Of a DNA stretch of 64,000 nt, positions 26,649 through 36,418 are shown piece by piece. The stretch lies in assembly GCF_022458865.1 (NCBI RefSeq), contig NZ_JAJNMU010000002.1, forward strand, positions 186,001-250,000, in the 5' to 3' direction. The stretch is from Paenibacillus periandrae. Lineage in GTDB: Bacteria; Bacillota; Bacilli; Paenibacillales; NBRC-103111. Below the pieces are notes generated by a model that was not told the DNA's origin, ran no database searches, and was given only the letters and a program-made list of their open reading frames with translations. The position numbers were made by a program, and so were the translations under genes. Position 1 is the first letter of the stretch; the number at the start of each line of letters is the position of its first letter.

Positions 26649-28061
26649 TCAGGATGCCGTGATAACCCGCCTGAATTCCTTTTGAGCGAGCGCAGCCTGC
26701 AGGATGGCATTTTGGGTTTGCCATAGCGTGGCAGCGGATGGGCTTTTGCGATACTCATCCAAAGATGTAACGGCTGCATTCATTGCGCTGCTGATTTTAG
26801 CGACTGCGGCTTTACCTTCCTCGGAAAGCCCCTCATTCACTCCTGAAGTCATCCCTAGCCAGGCTTGATGAGCAGTTTTGACGGATTGCACCTGCGAGGC
26901 ATCCATTCCCGTTAGTTTAGCTTCAGTTAGATGGGAAACGGTAAGTGGGGCTATTTGCTGAACGAGATTATCGCCTTGTGTGATAAAGGCCGCCACGTTA
27001 TCCGTTGACTTGCCTGTCCATTTGATTTTCGATAATGCAGGCATATCCACATTCTTTATGATCACATCAATATTTTTTTGTTGAAACTGTTGAGCGAGCC
27101 TTGAAGCTTCATCCCGATTGGAAGCCATGCCTACATAAACAGGAAATTTTTCACCGACATCGCTTACCGCAGCAAGACCTTTTTTCTTTAGCTCCGATTG
27201 TGCAGCAGCTGCGCCTTGTGATGTCGAGAATACACCGCTTTGCAGGAAGGTCAATGTTTTTGCAGGCACGTTCACAACAGCCAACGCCCCGCTGCTGATC
27301 GATGCCGATGCAGCAATGGAACCCGCAGGATCTGCTGCTTTGCCAGCAGTATTGGACGGAGTCACTGCTCCAGACACCGCGACAGCTTGATCTGTAGGTG
27401 CTGCTTTGGCCGGTGCCGCATTATTAGCCGTCACATTGGCAGCTGTAGGCACTGCTACGTTTGTTTTATTGGTCCCAGAATCCTGGGAAAACATTGATAG
27501 CACCAGAAATCCGAATGCCGCACCCGTAGCAACAGCTCCGACGACCGATGCTGCAACCTTAAACCATGAGGCGGCTGTTTTTCTCCTCCTGTAAAACGTC
27601 TCCTCCGGCACATACCATCGATGATCACGAATCGGATCTATAGGTTCGCCTCGTATGGGATCGTTCGAGAACAATAGTTCCTCATTTTCCAACAGTCTGT
27701 GATTCGGTTCAACGTTCAGTTCATTTGAATCATTTATCGATTCTGGTCTCGGTTCATATCTGGGTTCGCGTCCAAAATTATGCTTGAGGTTGTAGCTATT
27801 CTCATTTCTGTTCTCCTGCTGAGTACTAGGACCTGACTCACGGATCAGCTTCTCCACTCGCCTAGTTTCCATATCAAACGAACTTTCCCAGCCTCCAAAA
27901 TCATTGGGATATGGGTTTAATGTCTGCGTATCCACGGGCGTGACCTTGTATTCTTCCGGGCGCAGCGGGATTACCTGCTGTTCTTTCGCTTTCCTCTCAG
28001 GAACGCCAACATTGCTTTTATATTCCTGATCAAACCGGAAGGTCATTTTGGCTTTGCTCAT
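26649..28061 (-). CDS. SPOR-domain membrane protein in the spoIIB position
   Basis: 470 residues. A long charged cytoplasmic N-terminus (1-170) precedes one membrane segment (about 173-198, WFKVAASVVGAVATGAAFGF), an alanine/threonine-rich linker and a SPOR domain (about 275-355, FLQSGVFSTSQGAAAAQSEL, PVYVGMASNRDEASRLAQQF). A C-terminal helical region follows. SPOR domains bind denuded septal glycan. Its place between folC and maf equals that of B. subtilis spoIIB, which helps thin the septal wall during engulfment; I infer the same role. The start at 28061 follows AAGGGAG. Confidence 0.82.
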   Translation of the reverse strand: MSKAKMTFRFDQEYKSNVGVPERKAKEQQVIPLRPEEYKVTPVDTQTLNPYPNDFGGWESSFDMETRRVEKLIRESGPSTQQENRNENSYNLKHNFGREPRYEPRPESINDSNELNVEPNHRLLENEELLFSNDPIRGEPIDPIRDHRWYVPEETFYRRRKTAASWFKVAASVVGAVATGAAFGFLVLSMFSQDSGTNKTNVAVPTAANVTANNAAPAKAAPTDQAVAVSGAVTPSNTAGKAADPAGSIAASASISSGALAVVNVPAKTLTFLQSGVFSTSQGAAAAQSELKKKGLAAVSDVGEKFPVYVGMASNRDEASRLAQQFQQKNIDVIIKNVDMPALSKIKWTGKSTDNVAAFITQGDNLVQQIAPLTVSHLTEAKLTGMDASQVQSVKTAHQAWLGMTSGVNEGLSEEGKAAVAKISSAMNAAVTSLDEYRKSPSAATLWQTQNAILQAALAQKEFRRVITAS

Positions 28062-28156
28062 TATACTTCGCTCCCTTGTCCAAATTCGTATTATTAGACT
28101 ATGAAAGAGAGCAGATGAATAGAACAAAAACACTAGACTTTCAATAAACGTCGGCA

Positions 28157-28207
28157 CAAAAAAAACAGCTGGCTCCTGAACGAATCGATCGTCCGGAAAT
28201 CAGCTGC
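28157..28207 (-). terminator. Terminator after the ferritin gene
   Basis: On the minus strand CAGCTGATTTCCGGA pairs imperfectly with TTCAGGAGCCAGCTG, followed by eight Ts. Confidence 0.75.
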
Positions 28208-28232
28208 CTGCTGGTGCTTATCCAAAATATTG

Positions 28233-28739
28233 TTAAGGTGCAGGAGGCGTAAACACTCGACCTGCAAACTCGGTATCCATCATAAAAAATGCATTACTGT
28301 CTTTATCGATACGCTTCAATTTATTAATGATCGTATCAAACATCGCTTCTTCTTCAACCTGCTCATCAATAAACCATTTTAAAAATTGAATTGTCGCATG
28401 CTCACGTTCATTCATTGCAATATCCGACAAATCATAAATCCGCTTGGTCACGATCTGTTCGTGCTCATAAGCACGCTCAAATACGTCCAACATGGATACA
28501 TAATCATTTTTGGGATTATCCATACCCATCACAACCGCTCTTCTGCCGCGGTCATTTAAGAACTTATAGATTTTCATAGCGTGAAATCGTTCTTCTTCAG
28601 CCTGCACAATATAGAAGTTGGCAAACCCATCCAAGCTTTCACCAGAACAATAAGCAGCCATGGCCAGGTACACATGTGAGGAGTAAAATTCGAAATTCAT
28701 TTGATCGTTCAGAGCTGTACTTAAGGAATCATTCAACAT
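28233..28739 (-). CDS. ftnA: Non-heme ferritin
   Basis: 168 residues, a bacterial ferritin four-helix bundle. The ferroxidase residues are recognisable in NFEFYSSHVYLAMAAYC, EEERFHAMKIY, YEHEQIVTKRI and DEQVEEEAMFD. It oxidises Fe(II) and stores iron in the cytoplasm. The start at 28739 has GGAAGGTG 9 nt upstream. It ends with its own terminator, so it is a single-gene unit. The next gene upstream on the strand is the Fur-box-controlled DUF1450 gene. Confidence 0.93.
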   Translation of the reverse strand: MLNDSLSTALNDQMNFEFYSSHVYLAMAAYCSGESLDGFANFYIVQAEEERFHAMKIYKFLNDRGRRAVVMGMDNPKNDYVSMLDVFERAYEHEQIVTKRIYDLSDIAMNEREHATIQFLKWFIDEQVEEEAMFDTIINKLKRIDKDSNAFFMMDTEFAGRVFTPPAP

Positions 28740-28883
28740 ACGAGTACGCACCTTCCATGGATTATTTTTGTTGTAAACCCCACACATAGAGTGGGAGTAG
28801 TACAACCACTATACACAAAATAGGAGAAAGAATCCACAATAGGCTCCAGCTCATCGTTAAAATGTCCTTTCGTATGTAATTTT

Positions 28884-29108
28884 TTAACCTATTACCTGCT
28901 TCAGCTCTTTATACAATTTACGAGGACTCGAAGCATAAATAACGTTGGATTTACCTAACATCACAAAGCATTGCTTGGAGCACAGCTTGCAGTTCCCGAG
29001 ACAATCCTGCTTTTTTTGCTTGATTTCGGGAAACCGTTCCTTTATGGATTTGTATACCTTTTTGGAACCAAGCTTCAAGTTTTTACAGCAGTATCTGATT
29101 TTTTTCAT
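28884..29108 (-). CDS. DUF1450 cysteine-rich small protein, likely iron-regulated
   Basis: 74 residues with five or more conserved cysteines: RYCCKNL near the start and DCLGNCKLCSKQCFVML in the centre. This is the pattern of DUF1450, related to B. subtilis YuzB. The spacing could bind a metal or Fe-S cluster, but no activity is known. AAGGAG precedes the ATG by 5 nt. Its promoter contains a Fur box, so it should be made under iron limitation. Neighbouring ferritin fits an iron-handling context. Confidence 0.85.
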   Translation of the reverse strand: MKKIRYCCKNLKLGSKKVYKSIKERFPEIKQKKQDCLGNCKLCSKQCFVMLGKSNVIYASSPRKLYKELKQVIG

Positions 29109-29146
29109 ATCTGCTCCTTTATCTCACAAGTATGCATTTGAATATG

Positions 29147-29175
29147 ATGATAATAGTTATCATTATCAATGTCAA
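29147..29175 (-). promoter_or_regulatory. Promoter with internal Fur box (DUF1450 gene)
   Basis: Minus-strand TTGACA (29170-29175), a 17-nt spacer and TATCAT (29147-29152). The spacer and -10 are covered by GATAATAGTTATCATTATC (29149-29167, plus strand), matching 16 of 19 positions of the classical Fur consensus GATAATGATAATCATTATC. Fur binding here would block RNA polymerase. Confidence 0.8.
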
Positions 29176-29212
29176 TGTTATTTTACAGCATCCAGCTTCA
29201 TCCTGCCAAATA

Positions 29213-29262
29213 AAAAAACAAACCTTAACGCTAATTACAGACGTCTTCGGTTTGTTCCTTTT
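29213..29262 (-). terminator. Terminator after murC
   Basis: AAGGAACAAACC / GGTTTGTTTTTTTA on the minus strand with a loop of about 24 nt, 10 nt after the murC stop. Confidence 0.65.
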
Positions 29263-29272
29263 AAGTCTTATT

Positions 29273-30658
29273 TTATTTGGATTCTGCTCGTTGATCCAGT
29301 GCTCGTGCTAAGCCTAAGGCAGCCTTCCATATATCCCCGGCACCCATCGTAATTACCAGATCACCACTCTCAACATGATCAAGTAAAAAAGCCTGTACTT
29401 CCTCTTTACTCGGAATATAACGGACATTCTGATTGCTGTTCTGTCGAATCAATTCAACCAGCTTGGATGAAGTTATGCCTTCAATCTGCCGCTCGCCTGC
29501 AGGTGAATATATATCGGTGATGATAACCTCATCCGCTTCAGAAAAAGCACGACTGAATTGGTCAAACAAAAAGTACGTGCGCGTATATCTTTGAGGTTGA
29601 AATACAGCGACTATCCTTTTGCCAGTTGCCTTGGCGGCGCTGATTGTAGCTTCAATCTCGGTTGGATGATGAGCATAATCATCAATGATCAAAATATCAT
29701 TCACTTCGCCCAGCACTTGAAAACGACGCTTAGCTCCCCGGAAATCCGTAATGGCTTCCGCAATTTGATTAAAGCTTAAACCTGCTTCCATGCAGGTAAT
29801 CAATGTTGCCATCGCATTATAAACATTATGTGTGCCCGGTACAGACAATTGGATCGATCCAAGTCTGCTGCCCTGATGTTCGACTTCAAAGCTTACCTTG
29901 CGATCACCAAGCTCGATGTTGCGGGCTGTATAATCGGCATCGTTTTCAATACCGTAAGTAATGACTTCGCTTTTTATATCAGGTATCAGCTCTTGAAGAT
30001 ACGTATCGTCTTTACACACGATAGCCTTGCCTTCTTCGCTCACCTGACTCAAAAACTGCGCATAAGCCTTTTTCAGGTTCTCAAAATCACCATTGTAGTT
30101 TTCCAGATGATCCGCTTCAATGTTGTTGACGAGCGCTATCAATGGATTGTATTGCAAAAAGGAGCCATCACTTTCATCGGCTTCCGCAACGACCCATTCG
30201 CCTTTGCCAGCCTTGGCATTGCTGCCAACATTCATGATTTCCCCGCCAATGATAAAGGTAGGGTCCATCTTGCACTCCTCCAGCACGAGCGCAATCATCG
30301 AGGAGGTTGTTGTCTTGCCATGGGCACCGGCAACGGCAATCCCTTTTTTCTCGTTCATTAGACGTGCAAGCATTTGCGAACGGTGCAGAATCGGAATATT
30401 CCATTCTTCAGCTGCCGCCATTTCCACATTATCTTTAGACAGGGCTGTCGAATAGACGACAACGTCGGCGCCTTTGACATTCTCTGCCTCATGCCCGATA
30501 AACACAGTTGCTCCCTTGGCAACGAGCTTTTCCGTTAGCTCCTGGGAAGCAAGGTCAGACCCCGATATACGGTAGCCCATTTCAAGCATGACCTTGGCAA
30601 TAGCACTCATGCCATATCCGCCAATACCGATAAAATGGATGTGCTCAGATGTATTCAC
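29273..30658 (-). CDS. murC: UDP-N-acetylmuramate-L-alanine ligase
   Basis: 461 residues. It adds the first amino acid of the peptidoglycan stem peptide, using ATP, in the cytoplasm. N-terminal UDP-binding HFIGIGGYGMSAIAKVM, ATP-binding GAHGKTTTSSMIA, and DDYAHHPTEIEATI in the C-terminal domain are diagnostic. Starts with GTG at 30658 after GGTGAG. It follows folC by 7 nt, an operon link seen in Paenibacillaceae. Confidence 0.97.
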   Translation of the reverse strand: MNTSEHIHFIGIGGYGMSAIAKVMLEMGYRISGSDLASQELTEKLVAKGATVFIGHEAENVKGADVVVYSTALSKDNVEMAAAEEWNIPILHRSQMLARLMNEKKGIAVAGAHGKTTTSSMIALVLEECKMDPTFIIGGEIMNVGSNAKAGKGEWVVAEADESDGSFLQYNPLIALVNNIEADHLENYNGDFENLKKAYAQFLSQVSEEGKAIVCKDDTYLQELIPDIKSEVITYGIENDADYTARNIELGDRKVSFEVEHQGSRLGSIQLSVPGTHNVYNAMATLITCMEAGLSFNQIAEAITDFRGAKRRFQVLGEVNDILIIDDYAHHPTEIEATISAAKATGKRIVAVFQPQRYTRTYFLFDQFSRAFSEADEVIITDIYSPAGERQIEGITSSKLVELIRQNSNQNVRYIPSKEEVQAFLLDHVESGDLVITMGAGDIWKAALGLARALDQRAESK

Positions 30659-30665
30659 GCAGCTC

Positions 30666-32054
30666 TCACCAGCCTTTTTCAGAATCGGTTTGATGTAGGA
30701 TCCAGGATCGGACGTCCCCTATTAAATATAAGGTGCCGGACACAACGGCCAGATCATTCTCTGTCGTTTTGTTTTTCACCAGCTCCAGTGCTGCCTTCCA
30801 GTCAGGCTCTACAATGATTTCGATATCGGGAAGGCCCATTTCTTGAATAAGTGAAGCAGCCAGCTCCGCAAGCTTGGCAGCCTCTTCCTTCTTGTGCCAC
30901 ACCGGTTCCGTAAGTATTAATGTGTTCACCATTGGTAGTATATGCCGCAAATAACCAGAATGATTCTTGGTGGACAGCATCCCCATCACAAAATGCAATT
31001 TATTGTAGCTGTACGTTTCACGGAGTGCTTGTGCCAATACGGCACCGCCCTCTGGATTGTGGGCGCCGTCTATTAAAATACGAGGCTCCGTAGACACCAT
31101 TTCCATACGGCCTGCCCAGCTTGTTTCCTTCATTGCGCGTAACAGGACTTCATCCTCGACGATCAGCGCATAGTATTGACGCAGCAGTTCAAGGGTCATT
31201 AGCGCTAACGAGGCATTTTGCAGCTGATGAACACCATTCATAGAAATCGCAACCTGTTCGATCTTGCGAAATGGTCCATCAAAATTGAAGATCTGTTCGT
31301 TTTCCTTGGTTGAGAGGGTTTCATAGCGAAATTTGCGTCCGCTTAAATATAGCGTACTGTTCTTCGCTTTGGCCTCCTGCTCAACCACCTCAATCACACC
31401 CGGTTGATTCACCGCGCTGACTACAGGAACACCTGCCTTGATAATCGCAGCTTTCTCAGCAGCAACAAGCTCCAGAGTATCTCCCAAAATGTCCATATGA
31501 TCGTGGCCAACATTCGTAATTACTGTCAATATAGATTTTACGATATTCGTAGAATCCAGTCTTCCCCCTAATCCGGTTTCCCAAACCACATAATCCGGAC
31601 AAGATATTCGTGCATAATAATAAATCGCCACAGCAGTGGATACTTCGAACATAGTTGGCTGTCCTAATTCGGAAGCAGCTACCTGATCGACAAGCGGCTT
31701 CAGCTTGTTCACGACAAGCAGCAAATCCTCATCCGCGATGTTGACTCCGTTATAACGAATACGATCTGTATATTTCTCGATATACGGAGAGGTAAAGGTA
31801 CCCACTCCGTAACCGCTCTGCTTCAGAACCTCTGTCAGGTAAGCACAAACCGAGCCTTTACCATTGGTGCCAGCAATGTGAATAAATTTCAAGCGGCGTT
31901 CCGGATGCTCAAGCAGCTCCATCAGTTTTTCCATACGCTTAAGCCCAGGTCTGACACCGAATTTGACCAAATTGACGATCCAATCTATCGCTTCTTCCGC
32001 ACTCTGAAAACCATTGGATGATTGTACCTGCGAATTATTCGTCGTACTGCTCAT
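30666..32054 (-). CDS. folC: Folylpolyglutamate synthase / dihydrofolate synthase
   Basis: 462 residues. It joins glutamate to dihydropteroate and folates. The P-loop FIHIAGTNGKGSVCAYL and the family motif GVGTFTSPYIEKYTDRI are clear; DGAHNPEGG lies in the C-terminal domain. The start at 32054 is preferred because AAGGGG is 9 nt upstream; the ATG at 32063 overlaps that site and the valS stop codon. The valS-folC order is conserved in Bacillales. Confidence 0.96.
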   Translation of the reverse strand: MSSTTNNSQVQSSNGFQSAEEAIDWIVNLVKFGVRPGLKRMEKLMELLEHPERRLKFIHIAGTNGKGSVCAYLTEVLKQSGYGVGTFTSPYIEKYTDRIRYNGVNIADEDLLLVVNKLKPLVDQVAASELGQPTMFEVSTAVAIYYYARISCPDYVVWETGLGGRLDSTNIVKSILTVITNVGHDHMDILGDTLELVAAEKAAIIKAGVPVVSAVNQPGVIEVVEQEAKAKNSTLYLSGRKFRYETLSTKENEQIFNFDGPFRKIEQVAISMNGVHQLQNASLALMTLELLRQYYALIVEDEVLLRAMKETSWAGRMEMVSTEPRILIDGAHNPEGGAVLAQALRETYSYNKLHFVMGMLSTKNHSGYLRHILPMVNTLILTEPVWHKKEEAAKLAELAASLIQEMGLPDIEIIVEPDWKAALELVKNKTTENDLAVVSGTLYLIGDVRSWILHQTDSEKGW

Positions 32055-32059
32055 CGAAG

Positions 32060-34717
32060 TCATCCCCTTAGCTCTGCTAAACGAGCGATCACTTTATCCC
32101 GCTTATCTGCATAATCGGCAAGCTTTGCTTTTTCTTCATCAATTACTTTGGCAGGCGCCTTGGCTACAAAGCCTTCATTACCAAGCTTTTTCTCGATCCG
32201 CTCCACTTCACCACGAAGGGATTGAAGCTCTTTTTCCAAACGTGCCAGTTCCTGTGAAATGTCGATTAATCCAGCAAGCGGAAGATACAACTCGGCACCT
32301 GTAAGGATTCCGGTCATTGCCTTATCTGGGTTCACCAGAGTGAGACTAATCTCCAACAGCGAGGTGTTGCTGAATCTGCGAATATATTCCTCATTACGCT
32401 GCAAGATAACCAAAGCATCTTCGTTTACCGGTTTGATCAGCAATTCGATTTTTTTGCTCATCGGCACATTAACCTCAGCTCGAATATTACGAACCGTACG
32501 GATCACATCCATAAGCAAGTTCATTTCCTGAACCGCATCAGCGGCTTCCCACTCCGCATTATAAAGCGGCCATGCAGCTAGTGTAATGGTCTCCCCTTCA
32601 TGCGGAAGATGCTGCCATATTTCCTCGGAAATGAAAGGCATAAACGGATGAATCAGGCGCTGTGTCTGATCCAATACATAAGCAAGTACGGATTGCGTCT
32701 TTTTCTTGGCTACAGCATCAGTTCCATATAAGGACAGCTTACTGAATTCAATGTACCAATCGCACAGGTCATCCCATATAAAGCTAGTTAACAGACGCCC
32801 GGTTTCACCAAATTCGTAGGTGTCGATCAATCGGGTTACATCGCGTACGGTTTCGTTCAAGCGGTGTAGAATCCAGCGATCAGCCGTTCCTAATTGACCG
32901 CTCAGATCAATGTCCTTTACCGTGAAGCCGGTCAAATTCATCAATACAAAACGCGAAGCATTCCAAATTTTATTGGCAAAATTACGCGCCTGCTCGACCT
33001 TCTCCCAACGGAAACGCAGATCCTGACCCGCTGTGGAACCTGTTGACAGCATAAAGCGCATCGCGTCAGCACCGTATTTTTCGATAACTTCCTGCGGGTC
33101 TACACCGTTGCCCAAAGATTTGGACATTTTTTGACCATCCTCAGCGCGAACCAAGCCGTGGATAAGCACATCCTTGAACGGAATTTGATCCGTAAATTCG
33201 AGTGCTGTAAAGATCATTCTAGACACCCAGAATGGAATAATATCATAACCCGTAACCAGCAAGCTCGTAGGATAAAAGCGGCTCAAATCTTCCGTTTCAT
33301 CCGGCCAGCCCAATGTAGAGAATGGCCACAGCGCAGAGCTGAACCAGGTATCCAGTACATCCTCATCCTGACGGATCGTGCCGCCGCCCGCACGGACGGA
33401 AGCTTCAGCTTCACTGTGGGATACGAATATTTCTCCTGTTTCATCGTTGTACCATGCCGGAATTCGATGACCCCACCACAGCTGACGGGAAATACACCAG
33501 TCACGAACGTTTTCGATCCATTGCAAATAACTTTTTTCGAAGCGTTCCGGAACAAAATTAGCGCCTGTTTTCGAATTTTGCGCGGCAATCGCCTGCTCAG
33601 CCAGCGGCTTCATTTTTACAAACCATTGTGTGGACAAGTATGGCTCAACAATAGCTCCGCTGCGCTCACTGTGGCCGACTTGATGGACGTGATCCTCAAT
33701 CTTCACCAAAACCCCGGATGCCTTCATATCAGCAACAATTTGCTTACGGCATTCGAAACGGTCCAAACCTTGATAAGGTCCAGCCTTATCGTTCATTGTA
33801 CCTGTAATATCCATGACCAATATTTGCGGCAAATCATGGCGCTTGCCCACTTCAAAGTCATTCGGATCATGAGCAGGCGTAATCTTTACAGCTCCGCTTC
33901 CAAAATCCTTATCCACATATTCATCGCCAATAATCGGAATCTCGCGACCGACAAACGGCAGGACGAGTACCTTGCCAATCAAATGCTGATACCGCTCGTC
34001 CTCCGGATGCACGGCAACAGCAGAATCACCCAGCATCGTTTCCGGACGTGTTGTGGCAACGACAATAAACTCATCGCTATCCTTGACTGTATATTTCAAA
34101 TGGTACAGATGACCCTGTACTTCCTTGTGTTCAACTTCAATATCCGATAAAGCGGTCCGTGCTGCCGGATCCCAGTTAATAATATAGTTGCCGCGATAAA
34201 TAAGGCCCTTTTCGTACAGCTTGACGAATACTTCACGAACTGCCTTAGACAGCCCTTCATCCAGAGTAAACCGCTCACGGGAATAATCCAGCGAGAAGCC
34301 CATCTTAGCCCACTGCTGGTGAATCGAATCCGCATAATGCTCCTTCCACTCCCACACCTTTTCCAGAAACTTTTCACGCCCCAGATCGTAGCGGGTAATG
34401 CCTTCCTCACGAAGCTTCTGCTCGACTCTGGTTTGTGTCGCTATCCCGGCATGGTCAGATCCAGGCAGCCAGAGTGCATCATAGCCTTGCATTCTCTTGG
34501 TGCGAATCATAATATCCTGCAGTGTGCAATCCAGCGCGTGCCCAATATGCAGCATACCTGTTACGTTCGGCGGGGGAATAACGATCGTATACGTCTCGGC
34601 GTCCTTACGCTGCCCTGCTTTAAAATATTCGCCTTTCAACCAGTACTCGTACCATTTCCTTTCCGCTTCCTTCGGATCGTAGGTCGTCGGCATTTCCGTT
34701 GTTTTTATTTCTTCCAT
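32060..34717 (-). CDS. valS: Valyl-tRNA synthetase
   Basis: 885 residues, class I synthetase. [14 protein letters not shown] carries the HIGH motif and [14 protein letters not shown] the KMSKS loop. The CP1 editing domain lies between them ([10 protein letters not shown]), with an anticodon-binding domain and a C-terminal coiled coil ([20 protein letters not shown]). The ATG at 34717 follows GGAGG at 8 nt; the frame opens 15 nt earlier at an ATG overlapping that site. Expression is controlled by the T-box upstream. Confidence 0.98.
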   Translation of the reverse strand: MEEIKTTEMPTTYDPKEAERKWYEYWLKGEYFKAGQRKDAETYTIVIPPPNVTGMLHIGHALDCTLQDIMIRTKRMQGYDALWLPGSDHAGIATQTRVEQKLREEGITRYDLGREKFLEKVWEWKEHYADSIHQQWAKMGFSLDYSRERFTLDEGLSKAVREVFVKLYEKGLIYRGNYIINWDPAARTALSDIEVEHKEVQGHLYHLKYTVKDSDEFIVVATTRPETMLGDSAVAVHPEDERYQHLIGKVLVLPFVGREIPIIGDEYVDKDFGSGAVKITPAHDPNDFEVGKRHDLPQILVMDITGTMNDKAGPYQGLDRFECRKQIVADMKASGVLVKIEDHVHQVGHSERSGAIVEPYLSTQWFVKMKPLAEQAIAAQNSKTGANFVPERFEKSYLQWIENVRDWCISRQLWWGHRIPAWYNDETGEIFVSHSEAEASVRAGGGTIRQDEDVLDTWFSSALWPFSTLGWPDETEDLSRFYPTSLLVTGYDIIPFWVSRMIFTALEFTDQIPFKDVLIHGLVRAEDGQKMSKSLGNGVDPQEVIEKYGADAMRFMLSTGSTAGQDLRFRWEKVEQARNFANKIWNASRFVLMNLTGFTVKDIDLSGQLGTADRWILHRLNETVRDVTRLIDTYEFGETGRLLTSFIWDDLCDWYIEFSKLSLYGTDAVAKKKTQSVLAYVLDQTQRLIHPFMPFISEEIWQHLPHEGETITLAAWPLYNAEWEAADAVQEMNLLMDVIRTVRNIRAEVNVPMSKKIELLIKPVNEDALVILQRNEEYIRRFSNTSLLEISLTLVNPDKAMTGILTGAELYLPLAGLIDISQELARLEKELQSLRGEVERIEKKLGNEGFVAKAPAKVIDEEKAKLADYADKRDKVIARLAELRG

Positions 34718-34815
34718 CGCGGGTTCCTCCATTATCCATACTATTCGTCCATTACTTGCAGGCTGGACTGGGCCAGTATTTACCTTCTACCCATCCACTG
34801 CACTTTCATAGGCAA

Positions 34816-35148
34816 CAAAAAAATCCCTTCGCCGCAAAGGACGAAAGGATCTGCTTCCGTGGTACCACCTTTATTCCGCATATGTAAAAGGCTTGGGCTG
34901 ACAAATTACTGCCCACTATGCGGCACTTCAACAGATAACGGCTGATACCGGCAGCATCTATACGCAAACCAAGCATTCAATGAACCATACGAAATGGTAC
35001 TACTGAACTCTTGGACCTGCCTTTAATACTGCAACTCCAGGGCGACTTCGGCAAGTTACATCCTACGGAACCTCTCAGCGTAACAATTCCGCTCTCTGAT
35101 GGGTTAGCTGCCTACTATTCCCTTTCCAAGTTATTGAAACATATGATT
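34816..35148 (-). promoter_or_regulatory. T-box riboswitch (valine, specifier GUC)
   Basis: On the minus strand the leader has the conserved AGAGAG of stem I, a specifier segment GAAGTCGCC with codon GUC (35044-35046), and the T-box sequence AAGGTGGTACCACGG (about 34857-34872). An intrinsic terminator ATCCTTTCG / CGAAGGGAT follows with a T-run (34816-34851). Uncharged tRNA-Val would pair at the specifier and the UGGU bulge and allow read-through into valS. Confidence 0.93.
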
Positions 35149-35154
35149 ACATCT

Positions 35155-35183
35155 ATGATAAACAACATTACCGATGGAGTCAA
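35155..35183 (-). promoter_or_regulatory. SigA-type promoter of valS
   Basis: Minus-strand TTGACT (35178-35183), 17-nt spacer, TATCAT (35155-35160), a few bases before the start of the T-box leader. Confidence 0.78.
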
Positions 35184-35228
35184 TAACATATCCGTCTATA
35201 AACCAAGGGTTTTATCCTCATTATAACC

Positions 35229-35275
35229 AAAAATGCCCGATTCAAACCCTTATTCCGGTTTGATCGGGCATTTTC
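35229..35275 (-). terminator. Terminator after the spoVID-like gene
   Basis: AAAATGCCCGATCAAACC pairs with GGTTTGAATCGGGCATTTT (one bulge); T-run on the minus strand. It separates spoVID from the valS leader. Confidence 0.85.
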
Positions 35276-35277
35276 AT

Positions 35278-36315
35278 TTACTTGGGTATATAGACGATTT
35301 GTCCTACGGAAACTTCATGCTCAGCCAGTCGATTGAACAATGCAATTTCACGTGGATTTAATTCATAGCGCTTCGCAATGATTTCCAGGGTTTCTTCCTT
35401 TTGTACGATACACAACCGAACGCGGCGGAATTCCTGCTTTTCACTTGTTGAGCTTAGCAGCAGCTTCTTCCATTCCAATCGATCGCTCGGAGGGGGAGCA
35501 CTCTGTGCTGCCTCCGATTCAGCTAATCTTTGCTCTGCTTTGACGGACGAGGAGCTTTGCAGCAAAGAGGTCAAACCGATTGGTTTTACAGGTTGAGAAG
35601 GCGAGTCAGACGTCTTCCCGTTAAAAGCAACTCTTGGCTCTATCTTCTCCTCTGCCGCATTGCTTGCGTAGCTATCGGCCTGCTGATTCTGAAATACATC
35701 AAGGGCTTCATCGCTTTCGTCCTCGAGCCATACCTCCTCTTCCTCGTCTCCACCATCCGTCAAGCCACTTAAGTCATCCGGTGGATCATTGTAAGCTGAA
35801 GAAGGCGAACGCTCTTGAGCAGGCTGGGTATAATCAGCTTCAGTTGTTATCGGTATGGAGGTTTCTGATCTGGCAGGTGTAGGCGCCTCATGTACAAAAA
35901 GCACCTCCTCCGAACTATGATTCCAGATCTCATCAGCACTTGGAGCTACAATGACTTCCTCAAGCCCATTCAATGATAACACTCCTGTAATGTTGAGGCT
36001 TCGGGCTGAAAGAATATCAACATCAAAGTTCTCAATTTCAACGGCAATATCCTCAACACGATGCACCCGGTTCAACGGCAATGTAATTTCTACCGGAATC
36101 AGGTGCTCCAACGTACGATTCACGGCATCCTGCTCATCTACATAGGTGCCGGATAGAAGCAAATTACCTCTTAGAAGAGCCTGATCCCCTTGAGGCACAA
36201 CCTGAATATGGGGAACCAGCTCCACATCCTCCAATTGTTTAATGCCGGCAACTCCCTCAGACAAATGCACCCGCTCATAAATATCGAACCGCAATCCATT
36301 TTGCTGCTCAGCCAA
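35278..36315 (-). CDS. spoVID: Spore coat assembly protein SpoVID-like (LysM)
   Basis: 345 residues. An N-terminal beta-rich domain (about 1-130, LRFDIYERVHLSEG, RGNLLLSGTYVDEQD) matches the SpoVID targeting domain. A long acidic, low-complexity linker follows (about 140-290), then a C-terminal LysM domain (IVQKEETLEIIAKRYELNPREIALFN). SpoVID sits on the forespore surface and recruits coat proteins by SafA and SpoIVA contacts. Position between hemL and valS is the B. subtilis order. It starts with TTG at 36315, 8 nt after GGAGG. Confidence 0.85.
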   Translation of the reverse strand: MAEQQNGLRFDIYERVHLSEGVAGIKQLEDVELVPHIQVVPQGDQALLRGNLLLSGTYVDEQDAVNRTLEHLIPVEITLPLNRVHRVEDIAVEIENFDVDILSARSLNITGVLSLNGLEEVIVAPSADEIWNHSSEEVLFVHEAPTPARSETSIPITTEADYTQPAQERSPSSAYNDPPDDLSGLTDGGDEEEEVWLEDESDEALDVFQNQQADSYASNAAEEKIEPRVAFNGKTSDSPSQPVKPIGLTSLLQSSSSVKAEQRLAESEAAQSAPPPSDRLEWKKLLLSSTSEKQEFRRVRLCIVQKEETLEIIAKRYELNPREIALFNRLAEHEVSVGQIVYIPK

Positions 36316-36418
36316 TATCTTGTCCTCCCTCCGAAAACTAAATCTTGCAAACCGTATTCATCGGTTAATCAGTTTCAGTTGTCTTTAGATTTATATGGTT
36401 TTCGGGGGATAAGCATGA

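Noticed and set aside
26649-28061. Calling the SPOR protein simply spoIIB
   Set aside because: Position and SPOR domain agree, but the long cytoplasmic N-terminus and low similarity make a firm gene symbol unsafe.
33131-34150. 339-codon open frame on the plus strand opposite valS
   Set aside because: It is antisense to strongly conserved synthetase codons, has no ribosome site, and its peptide has no recognisable domain.
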